Origin: Akkermansia muciniphila
GTDB taxonomy: Bacteria; Verrucomicrobiota; Verrucomicrobiia; Verrucomicrobiales; Akkermansiaceae
DNA: 45,293 nucleotides
Direction of reading: 5' to 3'
NCBI GenBank assembly: GCA_945873305.1
Contig: CAMCCX010000016.1
Location: 1 to 45,293 of the forward strand
The notes beneath the pieces are model-generated. The model ran no database searches, was not told where the DNA came from, and saw nothing but the letters and a program-made list of their open reading frames with translations. Position 1 is the first letter of the stretch. The number at the start of each line of letters is the position of its first letter. Position numbers and translations under genes: made by a program. Shown piece by piece: positions 1 to 7,085 of the stretch.

Positions 1-131
1 GGCGGACTCGGGCTTCGTAGCCTTTTACAGACAAAGATTTACACTACCGGCAAGCCATGTGAAGCGTCTGGAATCAGGCGGGACGACGAAACGATGACCC
101 ACCTGAGATTCAGCTCGGAATCGGGTGATGT

Positions 132-587
132 TTACTTGGCTCGCCGTGCGACAACGGGAGTTGCAGCGGATTTGGCGGCGGCATTTTGCGCCGCGATTTT
201 GGCGAGAGCTTCGGTTTCGAGGCGTTTTAATGCCGCTTGAGTCGCCGCCTCCTTGGCGTTTTCGGCGTTGTTCTTGTCGCCGCTGTTGCCGGGTGCCGAC
301 TGGTCGCCGTTGCCCCAGCCGTTATTGGCGGACGCGCTATTGCCAGGGCCGCCGTGGTTGCTGTTGCCAGGACCGTTTTCCGCGTTGTTGTGGTCGCCGC
401 TATTTCCCGGCGAGCCTTGGTCGCCGTTGCCCCAACCGTTGTTCTCGTGATCGAAATCCACGCGGGTGCACTTTTGCGAATTCCCGGGGGCCGGACCCTG
501 TTTTGGAGTCGGCGTGCCGGCATGAGACGGCACCGCACAAAGGGCGATCGAGGCACTGATCAGGGGGAGCAATGATAATGATTTCAT
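132..587 (-). CDS. Secreted Gly/Asn-rich repeat protein, unknown function
   Basis: I do not recognise the family. From the ATG at 587 it is 151 aa, beginning with a clean Sec signal peptide (MKSLSLLPLIS...) and a likely SPase I site after SHA at about residue 23. The mature part has two near-identical 23-residue units (about residues 49-71 and 88-110) built on NNGWGNGDQ, PGNSGD and NNAEN, joined by a linker rich in PGNS. It ends in an Ala-rich, probably helical segment (about 111-140) and a basic tail. One Cys is visible. An in-frame ATG at 626 would add 13 residues, but a promoter-like site at 643-670 would start transcription near 636, and the signal peptide fits 587 better. Neither start has a Shine-Dalgarno site. 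A periplasmic or surface low-complexity protein is inferred. Confidence 0.6.
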   Translation of the reverse strand: MKSLSLLPLISASIALCAVPSHAGTPTPKQGPAPGNSQKCTRVDFDHENNGWGNGDQGSPGNSGDHNNAENGPGNSNHGGPGNSASANNGWGNGDQSAPGNSGDKNNAENAKEAATQAALKRLETEALAKIAAQNAAAKSAATPVVARRAK

Positions 588-642
588 CAAATTGATAATA
601 TTCAACTTATCCTTCAAAAGAGACATTCGTCATGATGGTCTT

Positions 643-670
643 TCTATAGTTCAGCATCGGGCGAAGTCAA
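643..670 (-). promoter_or_regulatory. Candidate sigma70-type promoter of the secreted repeat protein
   Basis: On the minus strand a TTGACT (-35, 665-670) and TATAGA (-10, 643-648) are separated by 16 bases. The implied transcription start near 636 gives a leader of about 50 bases to the ATG at 587. It lies in an A+T-rich pocket of an otherwise G+C-rich sequence. This is a motif match only. Confidence 0.35.
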
Positions 671-967
671 ATTTCCGCTGGAAATATTCAACTCATTCCA
701 TTGTATTATTTAGTTATACTTATGGTGTATGGATGATGATGTTTTCGGCCGGGTGGGAACGCTCCGCCTGTCTGTGGTAAGCCATGACTGTGGCGGTGAA
801 GCGACAGTTGGGCCAGGATCAGGGGGAGTTCGATCCCGACGCGCGAAGTTCCTCCGTGTCAAAGAGACGGCAGGAGGGACGGCGGGTGATGCGCCCCGAC
901 AACGGGGCTGGAGCGAAGGCTGCCGCCAGGCTCGGCATCGCGGCGCCACCGTCAAACGCGGGCGGCG
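671..967. other. Intergenic region with no supported gene
   Basis: Between the secreted protein and citrate synthase there is no convincing gene. The left part (about 690-730) is A+T-rich. The right part is G+C-rich, and its short open frames on both strands have no recognisable residues and no start signals. A perfect 6-bp hairpin with a 4-base loop (893-898 with 903-908) has no following T-run, so I do not call a terminator. Confidence 0.5.
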
Positions 968-2254
968 TCAGGCGCGCTCGGCGAGCGGCTTGTAGGTGCG
1001 GAGGGTCGCTCCGGTGTAAATCTGGCGCGGCCGGGAAATGCGGCTTTCCGGATCGTCCATCACTTCCTTGAAATTCGCGACCCAGCCGGGCATCCGGCCG
1101 AGGGCGAAGAGCACGGTGAACATGTCCATCGGGATGCCGATGGCGCGCATGATGATGCCGCTGTAGAAATCGACGTTCGGATAGAGCCTGCGCGAGACGA
1201 AGTATTCGTCGTGCAGGGCGATTTCCTCAAGTTTTTTGGCGATGTCGAGCAACGGGTCGGAGACGTGCAGCTGGGCGAGCACCTTGTCGCACTGCTCTTT
1301 GATGATGACGGCGCGCGGGTCGAAATTCTTGTAAACGCGGTGGCCGAAGCCCATCAGCTTGCGGTTGCCGGTCTTGTTCTTGACGGCGGTGAGGAACTTG
1401 GTGCCGTCGTCGCCTTCCTTGTGGATTTCCTCGAGCATTTCGAGCACGGCTTGGTTCGCGCCGCCGTGGAGCGGGCCCCAGAGGGCGCAGACGCCGGCGG
1501 AGGCGGAGGCGAAAAGATTGGCGCGGCTGGAGGCGACCATCCGCACGGTGGAGGTGGAGCAGTTCTGCTCGTGGTCGGCGTGGAGCAGGAAAATGAGGTC
1601 GAGCGCCTTGACGATTTCCGGCTTCAATTCGCAGTCCTCACCCGGATACGAGAACATCATGTGAAGGAAGTTCTCGGTGTATTTGAGGGTTGTTTTCGGA
1701 TAGATGGAAGGCAGCCCGCGGGCTTTGCGGTAGGAAAATGCGGCGATGGTGCGGACCTGCGAAATCAGGCGCGCGGCGTGGTAGGGAAAGCGCTCCTCCC
1801 GGGCGTGGATCAGGTTCGGATGATAGGAGGACGCCGCGTTGATCATCGAGGAAAGGATGGCCATCGGGTGGGCGCTGGGCGGAAATCCTTCGAAGTGGTG
1901 GCGCATGCCCTCGTGGAGCATTTCGTTGTCCGTGAGCAGGCCGGAAAACTCGCTGAGCTGGGCGGCGGTGGGGAGTTCGCCGTAGATGAGGAGATAGGCG
2001 GTCTCGACGAAGGTGCTTTTCTGGGCGAGTTCGGCGATGTCGTAGCCGCGGTATTGGAGGATGCCCTTTTCGCCGTCGATGAAGGTGATGGCGCTCTTGC
2101 AGGCGCCGGTGTTTCCATAGGCCGGATCAAGGGTGATCGCGCCTGTTTTGCTGCGAAGCGTGCTGATGTCGATACCGACTTCCCCTTCAGTTCCTACGAC
2201 TGTCGGCAGCGTGAGAGGCTTGCCATCAATGATCAATTCCACTGTTCCGTTCAT
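968..2254 (-). CDS. gltA: Citrate synthase (type II, hexameric-type)
   Basis: Condenses oxaloacetate and acetyl-CoA to citrate, the entry step of the TCA cycle, in the cytoplasm. The 428-aa length is typical of the bacterial gltA type. Family hallmarks are all present: the N-terminal beta-rich part ending in [11 protein letters not shown], the [15 protein letters not shown] segment, [13 protein letters not shown], the catalytic His in [14 protein letters not shown], and the catalytic Asp in PNVDFYSG. The gene is last in a same-strand group scpB-pheA-gltA with a 66-base gap from pheA. That gap holds a GGCTAGCC palindrome but no obvious terminator, so it may be cotranscribed or have its own promoter. 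The start ATG at 2254 precedes a normal N-terminus. Confidence 0.97.
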   Translation of the reverse strand: MNGTVELIIDGKPLTLPTVVGTEGEVGIDISTLRSKTGAITLDPAYGNTGACKSAITFIDGEKGILQYRGYDIAELAQKSTFVETAYLLIYGELPTAAQLSEFSGLLTDNEMLHEGMRHHFEGFPPSAHPMAILSSMINAASSYHPNLIHAREERFPYHAARLISQVRTIAAFSYRKARGLPSIYPKTTLKYTENFLHMMFSYPGEDCELKPEIVKALDLIFLLHADHEQNCSTSTVRMVASSRANLFASASAGVCALWGPLHGGANQAVLEMLEEIHKEGDDGTKFLTAVKNKTGNRKLMGFGHRVYKNFDPRAVIIKEQCDKVLAQLHVSDPLLDIAKKLEEIALHDEYFVSRRLYPNVDFYSGIIMRAIGIPMDMFTVLFALGRMPGWVANFKEVMDDPESRISRPRQIYTGATLRTYKPLAERA

Positions 2255-2320
2255 GCGGCGGAATGCTACTCAGCTTTATTTCGGGAAGGCTAGCCTGCAA
2301 TGCAGCGATTTTTCAGCCGT

Positions 2321-3391
2321 TCATTCCCCGGCGTCCGGATACGAGCCGAGGAGTTTGACGAGCGAGCAGTGCTTGCCGAGTTCTTCGAGGGCTTCGGCGA
2401 CTTTCGCGTCGTCGCAATGGCCGGCGAGATCGACGTAGAAGATGTATTCCCAGTCTTTGCGCTTGGACGGGCGGGACTCGATTTTCGAGAGGTTGATGTG
2501 GAATTGGTCGAAGGCTTGGAGGGCTTTGACCAACGAGCCGGGCCGGTCGTGGATGGCGAACAGGATGGAAGTGCGGTCGTTGCCGGTGGGCGGGCAGGGT
2601 TTTTCGCCGATGACGAGGAAGCGGGTGGTGTTGGTGGCGCGGTCCTGGATGGATTCTTCCAGCAGCGTGAGCCCGTACATTTCCGCGGCGAGCGGTCCGC
2701 CGAGGGCGGCGGCTCCGTGGGCGGCTTGATCGCGGGCGATCTGCGCGGCTTTGGTGGTGGAGGAAACCTCGACGAGGTCGGCCTCCGGGAAATTTCTCAA
2801 AATCCACGCCCGGCATTGGCCGAAAACCTGGGGATGCGAATAGAGCGTCTTGATTTCCGAGCGCGGGATGGCCGCCATCAGGCCGTTTTCGATGCGGAGC
2901 AGGATCTGCGCGCAGATGTGCAGCGGCGAGTCGACGAACAAGTCGAGCGTGTGCGAGACCGCGCCTTCGGTGGAATTCTCGATGGGCACCACGCCGTAGC
3001 TCGCGGCGCGGCGGGCGACTTGGTCGAAGACATCCGAGAAGTTCGGCTGCGCCGAGTAGTTCACCGAGTGGCCGAATTTCTTGATCGCCGCCTGGTGCGT
3101 CCAGGTTCCCTCGGGGCCGAGGTAGGCGATGGTCAGGTCGTCCTCCAGCGCGAGTGCGGCGGACATGATTTCGCGGTAAATCGCCCGGATCGAATTTTCC
3201 GGCAGACGGCCTTGGTTCATCTCGATGAGCCGCCGGAGCAGCGCTTCCTCGCGCTCGGGGGCGTAAATTTGCAGGCCGTCGCGTTTTTTCACCACGCCGA
3301 CTTCATGGACGAGGTCGGCACGGCGGGAGAGGAGGTCGAGCAGGTCGTGATCGATGGTGTCGATCTGGCTGCGGATGTCGTCGAGATTCAC
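2321..3391 (-). CDS. pheA: Bifunctional chorismate mutase / prephenate dehydratase (P-protein)
   Basis: Makes prephenate from chorismate and then phenylpyruvate, committing flux to phenylalanine. The 356-aa protein has three domains in order. An AroQ-type chorismate mutase (about 1-85) shows the helical DDIRSQIDTIDHDLLDLLSRR start. A prephenate dehydratase (about 90-270) shows YLGPEGTWTHQAA, VVPIENSTEGAV, and the TTRF motif in RATNTTRFLVIG. A C-terminal ACT domain (about 280-350) shows DRPGSLVKAL and the ESRPSK motif of the Phe-binding site, suggesting feedback inhibition by Phe. The start is a GTG at 3391; the reading frame continues upstream but only antisense to scpB. The scpB stop lies 17 bases upstream, so the two genes are likely cotranscribed. 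Confidence 0.95.
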   Translation of the reverse strand: MNLDDIRSQIDTIDHDLLDLLSRRADLVHEVGVVKKRDGLQIYAPEREEALLRRLIEMNQGRLPENSIRAIYREIMSAALALEDDLTIAYLGPEGTWTHQAAIKKFGHSVNYSAQPNFSDVFDQVARRAASYGVVPIENSTEGAVSHTLDLFVDSPLHICAQILLRIENGLMAAIPRSEIKTLYSHPQVFGQCRAWILRNFPEADLVEVSSTTKAAQIARDQAAHGAAALGGPLAAEMYGLTLLEESIQDRATNTTRFLVIGEKPCPPTGNDRTSILFAIHDRPGSLVKALQAFDQFHINLSKIESRPSKRKDWEYIFYVDLAGHCDDAKVAEALEELGKHCSLVKLLGSYPDAGE

Positions 3392-3408
3392 GGGAAAAAA
3401 TGGGGAAG

Positions 3409-4134
3409 TTAGGACTCGGTGGAGGATTCGTCGCCCGCGGCGGCGGCCGGAATGCCGACGGTGCCGAGGGCGAGTTGTTGCTCGGGATCGGCGGCGGGTG
3501 CCGGCGCGAGTTCGGGCTCGGGCAGCTTCACCTTGCGCAGTTCCGTGGCGTTCGGGAGGTCGTCGATGGAGCGGATGCCGAAGTGTTCGAAGAACAGATC
3601 CGTCGTTTCGTAAAGCAGCGGGCGGCCCGGCAGTTCGGCGCGACCGCCGATGCGGATCAGGTCGCGGTCGAGGAGTTTCTGGATCATCCCGTCGCAAGCC
3701 ACGCCGCGGACCGCCTCGATGGCGGCCTTGGTGATGGGCTGGCGGTAGGCGATGATGGCGAGAGTTTCCATCGCCGGGCCGCTCATCCGCTCGGGCTTGC
3801 GGCCGGGGAAAAGCTGGCGGACGAACTCGCCGTATTCGATGCGGGTGAAGACTTTCCAGCCTTTCGGGCGCTCGATGATGGTGAAGGCGCGCTGGCTTTC
3901 CTGATAGGTCTGGTTCAGCTCGGCGATGGCTTCGGTGACTTTTTCCGCGGACGTCGCGGTGAGGGCTAACAACCAGTCCGGCAGGGCGGGGGCTTCTTTC
4001 CCCTCCTCGGTTTCGCGGATTTTGACGTCTTCCGCCTCGGCGACGCGGGCGCGCACCAACCGGGCAATTTCCTCGGACGGGAGAGGATTTTGAGAGGCGA
4101 TGAGAAGGGCTTCGACGATGGCGCTGAGCTGCAT
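3409..4134 (-). CDS. scpB: Segregation and condensation protein B
   Basis: ScpB is the kleisin-associated winged-helix subunit of the SMC-ScpAB condensin, acting in chromosome organisation and segregation. The 241-aa protein opens with MQLSAIVEALLIASQNPL and shows the conserved core: RIEYGEFVRQLF, the SGPAMETLAIIAYRQPITK stretch, IEAVRGV.CDG, LLDRDLI, and the GRPLLYETTDLFFEHFGI block. The C-terminal tail (about 205-241) is Ala/Pro/Glu-rich and probably disordered. ATG 4134 was chosen over 4173 because the family starts there and an AAGG lies about 13 bases upstream, one of the few Shine-Dalgarno-like sites here. No scpA is in the window. It is divergent from the DksA-like gene. Confidence 0.93.
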   Translation of the reverse strand: MQLSAIVEALLIASQNPLPSEEIARLVRARVAEAEDVKIRETEEGKEAPALPDWLLALTATSAEKVTEAIAELNQTYQESQRAFTIIERPKGWKVFTRIEYGEFVRQLFPGRKPERMSGPAMETLAIIAYRQPITKAAIEAVRGVACDGMIQKLLDRDLIRIGGRAELPGRPLLYETTDLFFEHFGIRSIDDLPNATELRKVKLPEPELAPAPAADPEQQLALGTVGIPAAAAGDESSTES

Positions 4135-4340
4135 GGCGGGGCCGCACCTTACGGACCCGCGCGGGCATTTCAAGTCTCCTGCCTAAAACCTGACGAATCA
4201 CTTATTTTGGCAGAGCATGAAGTTTCCGCTTGCTGGAGTGTGGATCACGGGCTAACCCACCGCGCTCGTCACGTCGCCGAAATTCCATTTCGGGTAGAGC
4301 GGCGAAATTTTCCCATCACCCGCATCCTCATCTCTGCGCC

Positions 4341-5405
4341 ATGGCCGCGAAGAAAACTACCTCCAAACCTGCGCCCCAAAAGGGGAAAGCGAAGCCCGCC
4401 GTCAAGCCCTCGAAGTCGGCACCGGCGGCTAAGAAGCCAGTGGTCAAAGCGGCCAAGAAACCTGCGCCCGCGGTGAAGAAGCCTGCTCCGAAGTCCGTGA
4501 AAAAGGCGGCTCCCGCTCCAAAGGCAGTGCTGGTTAAGAAAGCCGCGCCGCTGGTTAAGAAGGCCGCGCCGCTGGTTAAGAAGGCCGCGCCGCCGGTTAA
4601 GAAGGCCGCGCCGATTGTGGAAAAGGCGGTGCCTGTGAAAAAAGTCCAGAAGGCGGTCAAGAAAGTCGAGAAGCCGGTCAAGAAAGTTTCCCCGCCTGCC
4701 AAGGAAGCCGTGAAGAAAGTGAAAGCTCCGAAAGCCGACCCCGTCGTGGTGGCGGTCAAGGTCGAAGCTCCGGTCAAGCCGGTCGTCCCCGCGAAAAAGG
4801 TGCCCGCCACCAAACCCCGCTCTTCCGTCGTGGATTTCCCAGCGCCTCCCGCTCCGGTGAGGCCGCCCTTCGTCCCGCCCAAGGCCGCGCCAGTCCACGC
4901 CGACGGTCCGGTCACTCCCGGCAGCAACGGCACCCACAGCGTCACCTTCGTCCAGAAACAACGCCAGCGCCTTCTCGACCTCCGCGACGATCTGGTGGAC
5001 GCCGTTTCCGGCATGGCCCGCGACACCATCCGCAACGCGCCGGAAGGCTCGGAAGCGTCCGGCAGCGGCCAGCACCAAGGCGACGCCGGCAGCGATGCCT
5101 ACGACCGCGACTTCGCGCTCTCCGTCCTCGCGAAGGAGCAGGACGCGCTTTATGAAATCGAGCAGGCGCTCTATCGGATCAAGCAGGGTTCCTACGGCAT
5201 TTGTGAGATGTCCGCCCGCAAGATTCCCCAAGCCCGTCTCGAAGCCATCCCGTTCGCCCGTCTAACGGTCGAATGTCAGGGCCAGTGGGAGAAGGAATAC
5301 GGCAACCGCCGCTTCCGTCCGTCCAACGAAGTCGGCTTCAGCGGAGGCAAATATGCCGAAGATGAAGATTCCGAAACAGTTTCTCTTGACGAAGACGACG
5401 ATTAA
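4341..5405 (+). CDS. DksA/TraR-like protein with a long histone H1-like Lys/Ala/Pro N-terminal tail
   Basis: A 354-aa two-part protein. Residues about 1-200 are a Lys/Ala/Pro/Val-rich tail resembling histone H1 C-termini, including four 7-residue repeats of the type LVKKAAP. Residues about 230-330 form the DksA/TraR fold: a helical region with a D-AYDRDFA tip motif, then the zinc-finger segment YGICEMS...RLTVEC. Only the first and fourth of the four zinc Cys remain; the second is Ser and the third Thr, at exactly canonical spacing. The end is acidic. DksA-family proteins bind the RNA polymerase secondary channel; the tail could bind DNA or RNA, which is inference. ATG 4341 is the first start giving the tail. 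rpmG begins 24 bases downstream, so it is probably cotranscribed with the ribosomal genes. Confidence 0.85.
   Translation: MAAKKTTSKPAPQKGKAKPAVKPSKSAPAAKKPVVKAAKKPAPAVKKPAPKSVKKAAPAPKAVLVKKAAPLVKKAAPLVKKAAPPVKKAAPIVEKAVPVKKVQKAVKKVEKPVKKVSPPAKEAVKKVKAPKADPVVVAVKVEAPVKPVVPAKKVPATKPRSSVVDFPAPPAPVRPPFVPPKAAPVHADGPVTPGSNGTHSVTFVQKQRQRLLDLRDDLVDAVSGMARDTIRNAPEGSEASGSGQHQGDAGSDAYDRDFALSVLAKEQDALYEIEQALYRIKQGSYGICEMSARKIPQARLEAIPFARLTVECQGQWEKEYGNRRFRPSNEVGFSGGKYAEDEDSETVSLDEDDD
4530..4613 (+). repeat. Four tandem 21-bp units inside the DksA-like gene
   Basis: Four consecutive 21-base units (4530-4550, 4551-4571, 4572-4592, 4593-4613) differ at only a few bases and each encode a 7-residue (L/P)VKKAAP unit. 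Because the unit is a multiple of three, copy-number change would lengthen or shorten the basic tail without a frameshift. Confidence 0.9.
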
Positions 5406-5429
5406 AGCAAAGTCCGCGCCCCACAAGTC

Positions 5430-5603
5430 ATGCCACGCGAGATTATCATCCTAGAATGCACCGAAGCGAAAGCCGAGGGCAAGCCGACCTCACGTTACGT
5501 CACCACGCGTAACAAGAAGAGCCTCCGTACTCCAGGTCGCCTCGAGAAAGTGAAATTCAATCACTTCCTCAAGCGCCGCACCCTTCACCGCGAACTCCGC
5601 TAA
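5430..5603 (+). CDS. rpmG: 50S ribosomal protein L33
   Basis: A 57-aa L33 protein of the large ribosomal subunit. It begins [12 protein letters not shown], continues with the characteristic [11 protein letters not shown] and [11 protein letters not shown] segments, and ends in [11 protein letters not shown]. Only one Cys is present, so this is the non-zinc-ribbon type of L33. It sits 24 bases after the DksA-like gene and 23 bases before rpsR. No Shine-Dalgarno sequence precedes the ATG. Confidence 0.93.
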   Translation: MPREIIILECTEAKAEGKPTSRYVTTRNKKSLRTPGRLEKVKFNHFLKRRTLHRELR

Positions 5604-5626
5604 CCGCGCACTCCGCCCCATTTCCC

Positions 5627-5869
5627 ATGTCCGAGCCAAAAACAATTCAGCGCCGTATCAACTTCCGTAAGGCGAACCGTCGGATGACGCGTCGCCGTCA
5701 CGACATTCCGGCCGATCAAGTCGTCGCCACCAACCCGGAACTTCTCACCAAGTTCACAACCGAAACCGGAAAGATCCTTCCGCGCCGCGTCACCGGAGTT
5801 TCCGCGAAACTGCACCGCAAGATCAACAACGCGATCAAGCAATCCCGCGCGATCAACCTGCTTCCATAA
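5627..5869 (+). CDS. rpsR: 30S ribosomal protein S18
   Basis: An 80-aa S18 of the small ribosomal subunit. The diagnostic C-terminal half is intact: [27 protein letters not shown], and a final [12 protein letters not shown]. The N-terminal half is basic ([16 protein letters not shown]) and lacks the Cys pair seen in some S18 proteins. It follows rpmG by 23 bases, and a strong intrinsic terminator lies 27 bases downstream, ending the dksA-like-rpmG-rpsR unit. Confidence 0.95.
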   Translation: MSEPKTIQRRINFRKANRRMTRRRHDIPADQVVATNPELLTKFTTETGKILPRRVTGVSAKLHRKINNAIKQSRAINLLP

Positions 5870-5896
5870 GCGGCCGCAAAGGTCCTTCTTTCAAAT

Positions 5897-5934
5897 GAGC
5901 CAGTCCGTGAAAACCGGGCTGGCTCTTTGTTTTT
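5897..5934 (+). terminator. Rho-independent terminator after rpsR
   Basis: A 10-bp stem (5897-5906 with 5916-5925, one G-U pair) has a 9-base loop and is followed by TTTGTTTTT. It is placed directly after rpsR and before ptsH. Confidence 0.9.
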
Positions 5935-6026
5935 CCGGCGTTTGGCGGCGGCGCATTGTTCCGCAATTTTTACCTTGGAGCCGCCCGTTTCCCTTCCTAC
6001 ATTCCGCCCGGCGCAAGCCTTTTCCC

Positions 6027-6293
6027 ATGGCCCAAAAAGACTACACCATTCTCAACAAGCTCGGCATCCACGCTCGCCCCGCCGCGCAATTTGTCAAAAC
6101 GGCCAACCGCTTCCAGTCCGACATCTTCGTTGAAAAAGATGGCGAGGAAGTCGATGGCAAGAGCATCATGGGCCTCATGATGCTGGCCGCCGGCAACGGC
6201 TCGGTCATCTCCATCAGCGCGGATGGCTCCGATGCCGACGCCGCGCTCGAAGCGCTCGGCGACCTGATCAGCCGCAAGTTCGAGGAGGATTGA
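6027..6293 (+). CDS. ptsH: Phosphocarrier protein HPr
   Basis: HPr relays phosphate from Enzyme I in the phosphotransferase system. The 88-aa protein has the active-site His15 in LGIHARPAAQF and a regulatory Ser46 in VDGKSIMGLMML, both at canonical positions, so HPr kinase control is possible. No Enzyme I, EII or hprK gene lies in the window, so its role may be regulatory rather than sugar transport; that is inference. ATG 6027 sets the normal length; the frame is open further upstream but runs through the terminator. No Shine-Dalgarno site is seen. Confidence 0.95.
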   Translation: MAQKDYTILNKLGIHARPAAQFVKTANRFQSDIFVEKDGEEVDGKSIMGLMMLAAGNGSVISISADGSDADAALEALGDLISRKFEED

Positions 6294-6304
6294 GCCCCGG
6301 TCGC

Positions 6305-6736
6305 TCACCCGTCGCCCGGGGTGACCACCTGATAGCCCGCCGCCATGGCCGCTTGCGCCTGGCGTTGGTCGTGGGTCATCAAGCGTTTGATGCCCAGTTC
6401 CGCCATGGCGGCCAGATGCATCCGGTCGAGGGAACGACAGTGAACGAGTGACGCTTCGTGTTGGGTGATGGCGGTTTCGAAAAGGGACCCTTGGAGCTTC
6501 CTCCGTGAAAACGGCGCGCATCCGACAATTTCCATCAGCCGGTCACGAAGTCGCAGTGTCCGGGCTTCACCCAATCGGCCCCCGAGAAAAAGCGCCCGTA
6601 TTTGCACGCGTGCTTCCAGATCGGCCAGCGCCGACACCGCCACGGACTTTTCGGCGAGAACCGCCGTCCTCGTGACTTCCGATTGGAGATCAGGCAGGAC
6701 GAGTTTCAGCAAACTGCTCGTGTCGATGTAGATCAT
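6305..6736 (-). CDS. vapC: PIN-domain toxin (VapC type)
   Basis: A 143-aa PIN-domain ribonuclease, the toxin of a VapBC-type system. Acidic catalytic residues are in expected places: Asp5 in MIYIDTSSLLKL, a Glu near 41 in ALADLEARV, an Asp in RSLDRMHLAAM, and an Asp in MTHDQRQAQAA. VapC toxins cleave RNA, often tRNA or rRNA; the target here cannot be told. The start overlaps the antitoxin stop in an ATGA arrangement, indicating translational coupling. All core motifs look intact. Confidence 0.88.
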   Translation of the reverse strand: MIYIDTSSLLKLVLPDLQSEVTRTAVLAEKSVAVSALADLEARVQIRALFLGGRLGEARTLRLRDRLMEIVGCAPFSRRKLQGSLFETAITQHEASLVHCRSLDRMHLAAMAELGIKRLMTHDQRQAQAAMAAGYQVVTPGDG

Positions 6737-6993
6737 GGCAGTTGGCGATCTTCACGGTCCTCCAGCAATCCCGTGAGGCTGTCGAAAACCACGTCCTTTC
6801 CCCAGAACTCTTCCATCCAGAGCCGCTGCTCCTCCGGATCGAACTGTTTCTTCGGAGCGCCCTCCTCGGTGAGCGGCAACAATCTCGCCACGGGACGACC
6901 GTCGCGGGTGATCAGAATCTCCGCTTCCGTCGCCAGCGCCCGCTCGGCTTCCGGCCAGCGATGGCGAATGTCACGAATGGTCATCGTCTTCAC
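6733..6993 (-). CDS. Phd/YefM (VapB-like) antitoxin
   Basis: An 86-aa prevent-host-death type antitoxin that should bind and neutralise the neighbouring PIN toxin and repress the operon. The N-terminal DNA-binding part shows VKTMTIRDIRHRWPEAE and EILITRDGRPVARLLPL, typical of this family. The C-terminal part (FDPEEQRLWMEEFWGKD...) is the likely toxin-binding tail. The GTG at 6993 gives the family's usual start. The ATG at 6984 is an alternative. The longer frame to 7029 would run through the promoter. Confidence 0.85.
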   Translation of the reverse strand: MKTMTIRDIRHRWPEAERALATEAEILITRDGRPVARLLPLTEEGAPKKQFDPEEQRLWMEEFWGKDVVFDSLTGLLEDREDRQLP

Positions 6994-7000
6994 GCTCGTG

Positions 7001-7029
7001 GTAATACATGTGTCACGCCGTGCGGTCAA
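7001..7029 (-). promoter_or_regulatory. Candidate promoter of the toxin-antitoxin operon
   Basis: On the minus strand TTGACC (7024-7029) and TATTAC (7001-7006) are spaced by exactly 17 bases. The predicted transcription start falls at or next to the GTG at 6993, so the antitoxin mRNA would be leaderless or nearly so. Confidence 0.5.
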
Positions 7030-7043
7030 GTCGTCGTTCGGCT

Positions 7044-7081
7044 CATGTCCGGCAAGCTGTCCCGACTGAGGCAGTGGGAAC
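7044..7081. repeat. Internally shortened copy of the 28.4-kb palindromic repeat
   Basis: Bases 7062-7081 match 28464-28483 at 18 of 20 positions. The flanking CATGT and GCTGTC blocks (7044 onward) also recur in the same order at 28422-28438. Compared with the 28.4-kb copy, the inner hairpin is missing here. The element sits between the octaheme cytochrome stop and the toxin-antitoxin promoter. Confidence 0.6.
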
Positions 7082-7085
7082 CCAA

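Noticed and set aside
592-780. Short plus-strand open frame between the secreted protein and citrate synthase
   Set aside because: It has no ribosome-binding site, no recognisable residues and overlaps the promoter region of the minus-strand gene.
1211-2293. Long plus-strand open frame antisense to citrate synthase
   Set aside because: It is a high-G+C shadow of gltA: low-complexity Gly/Val-rich protein, no recognisable domain, and the minus-strand frame encodes an intact enzyme.
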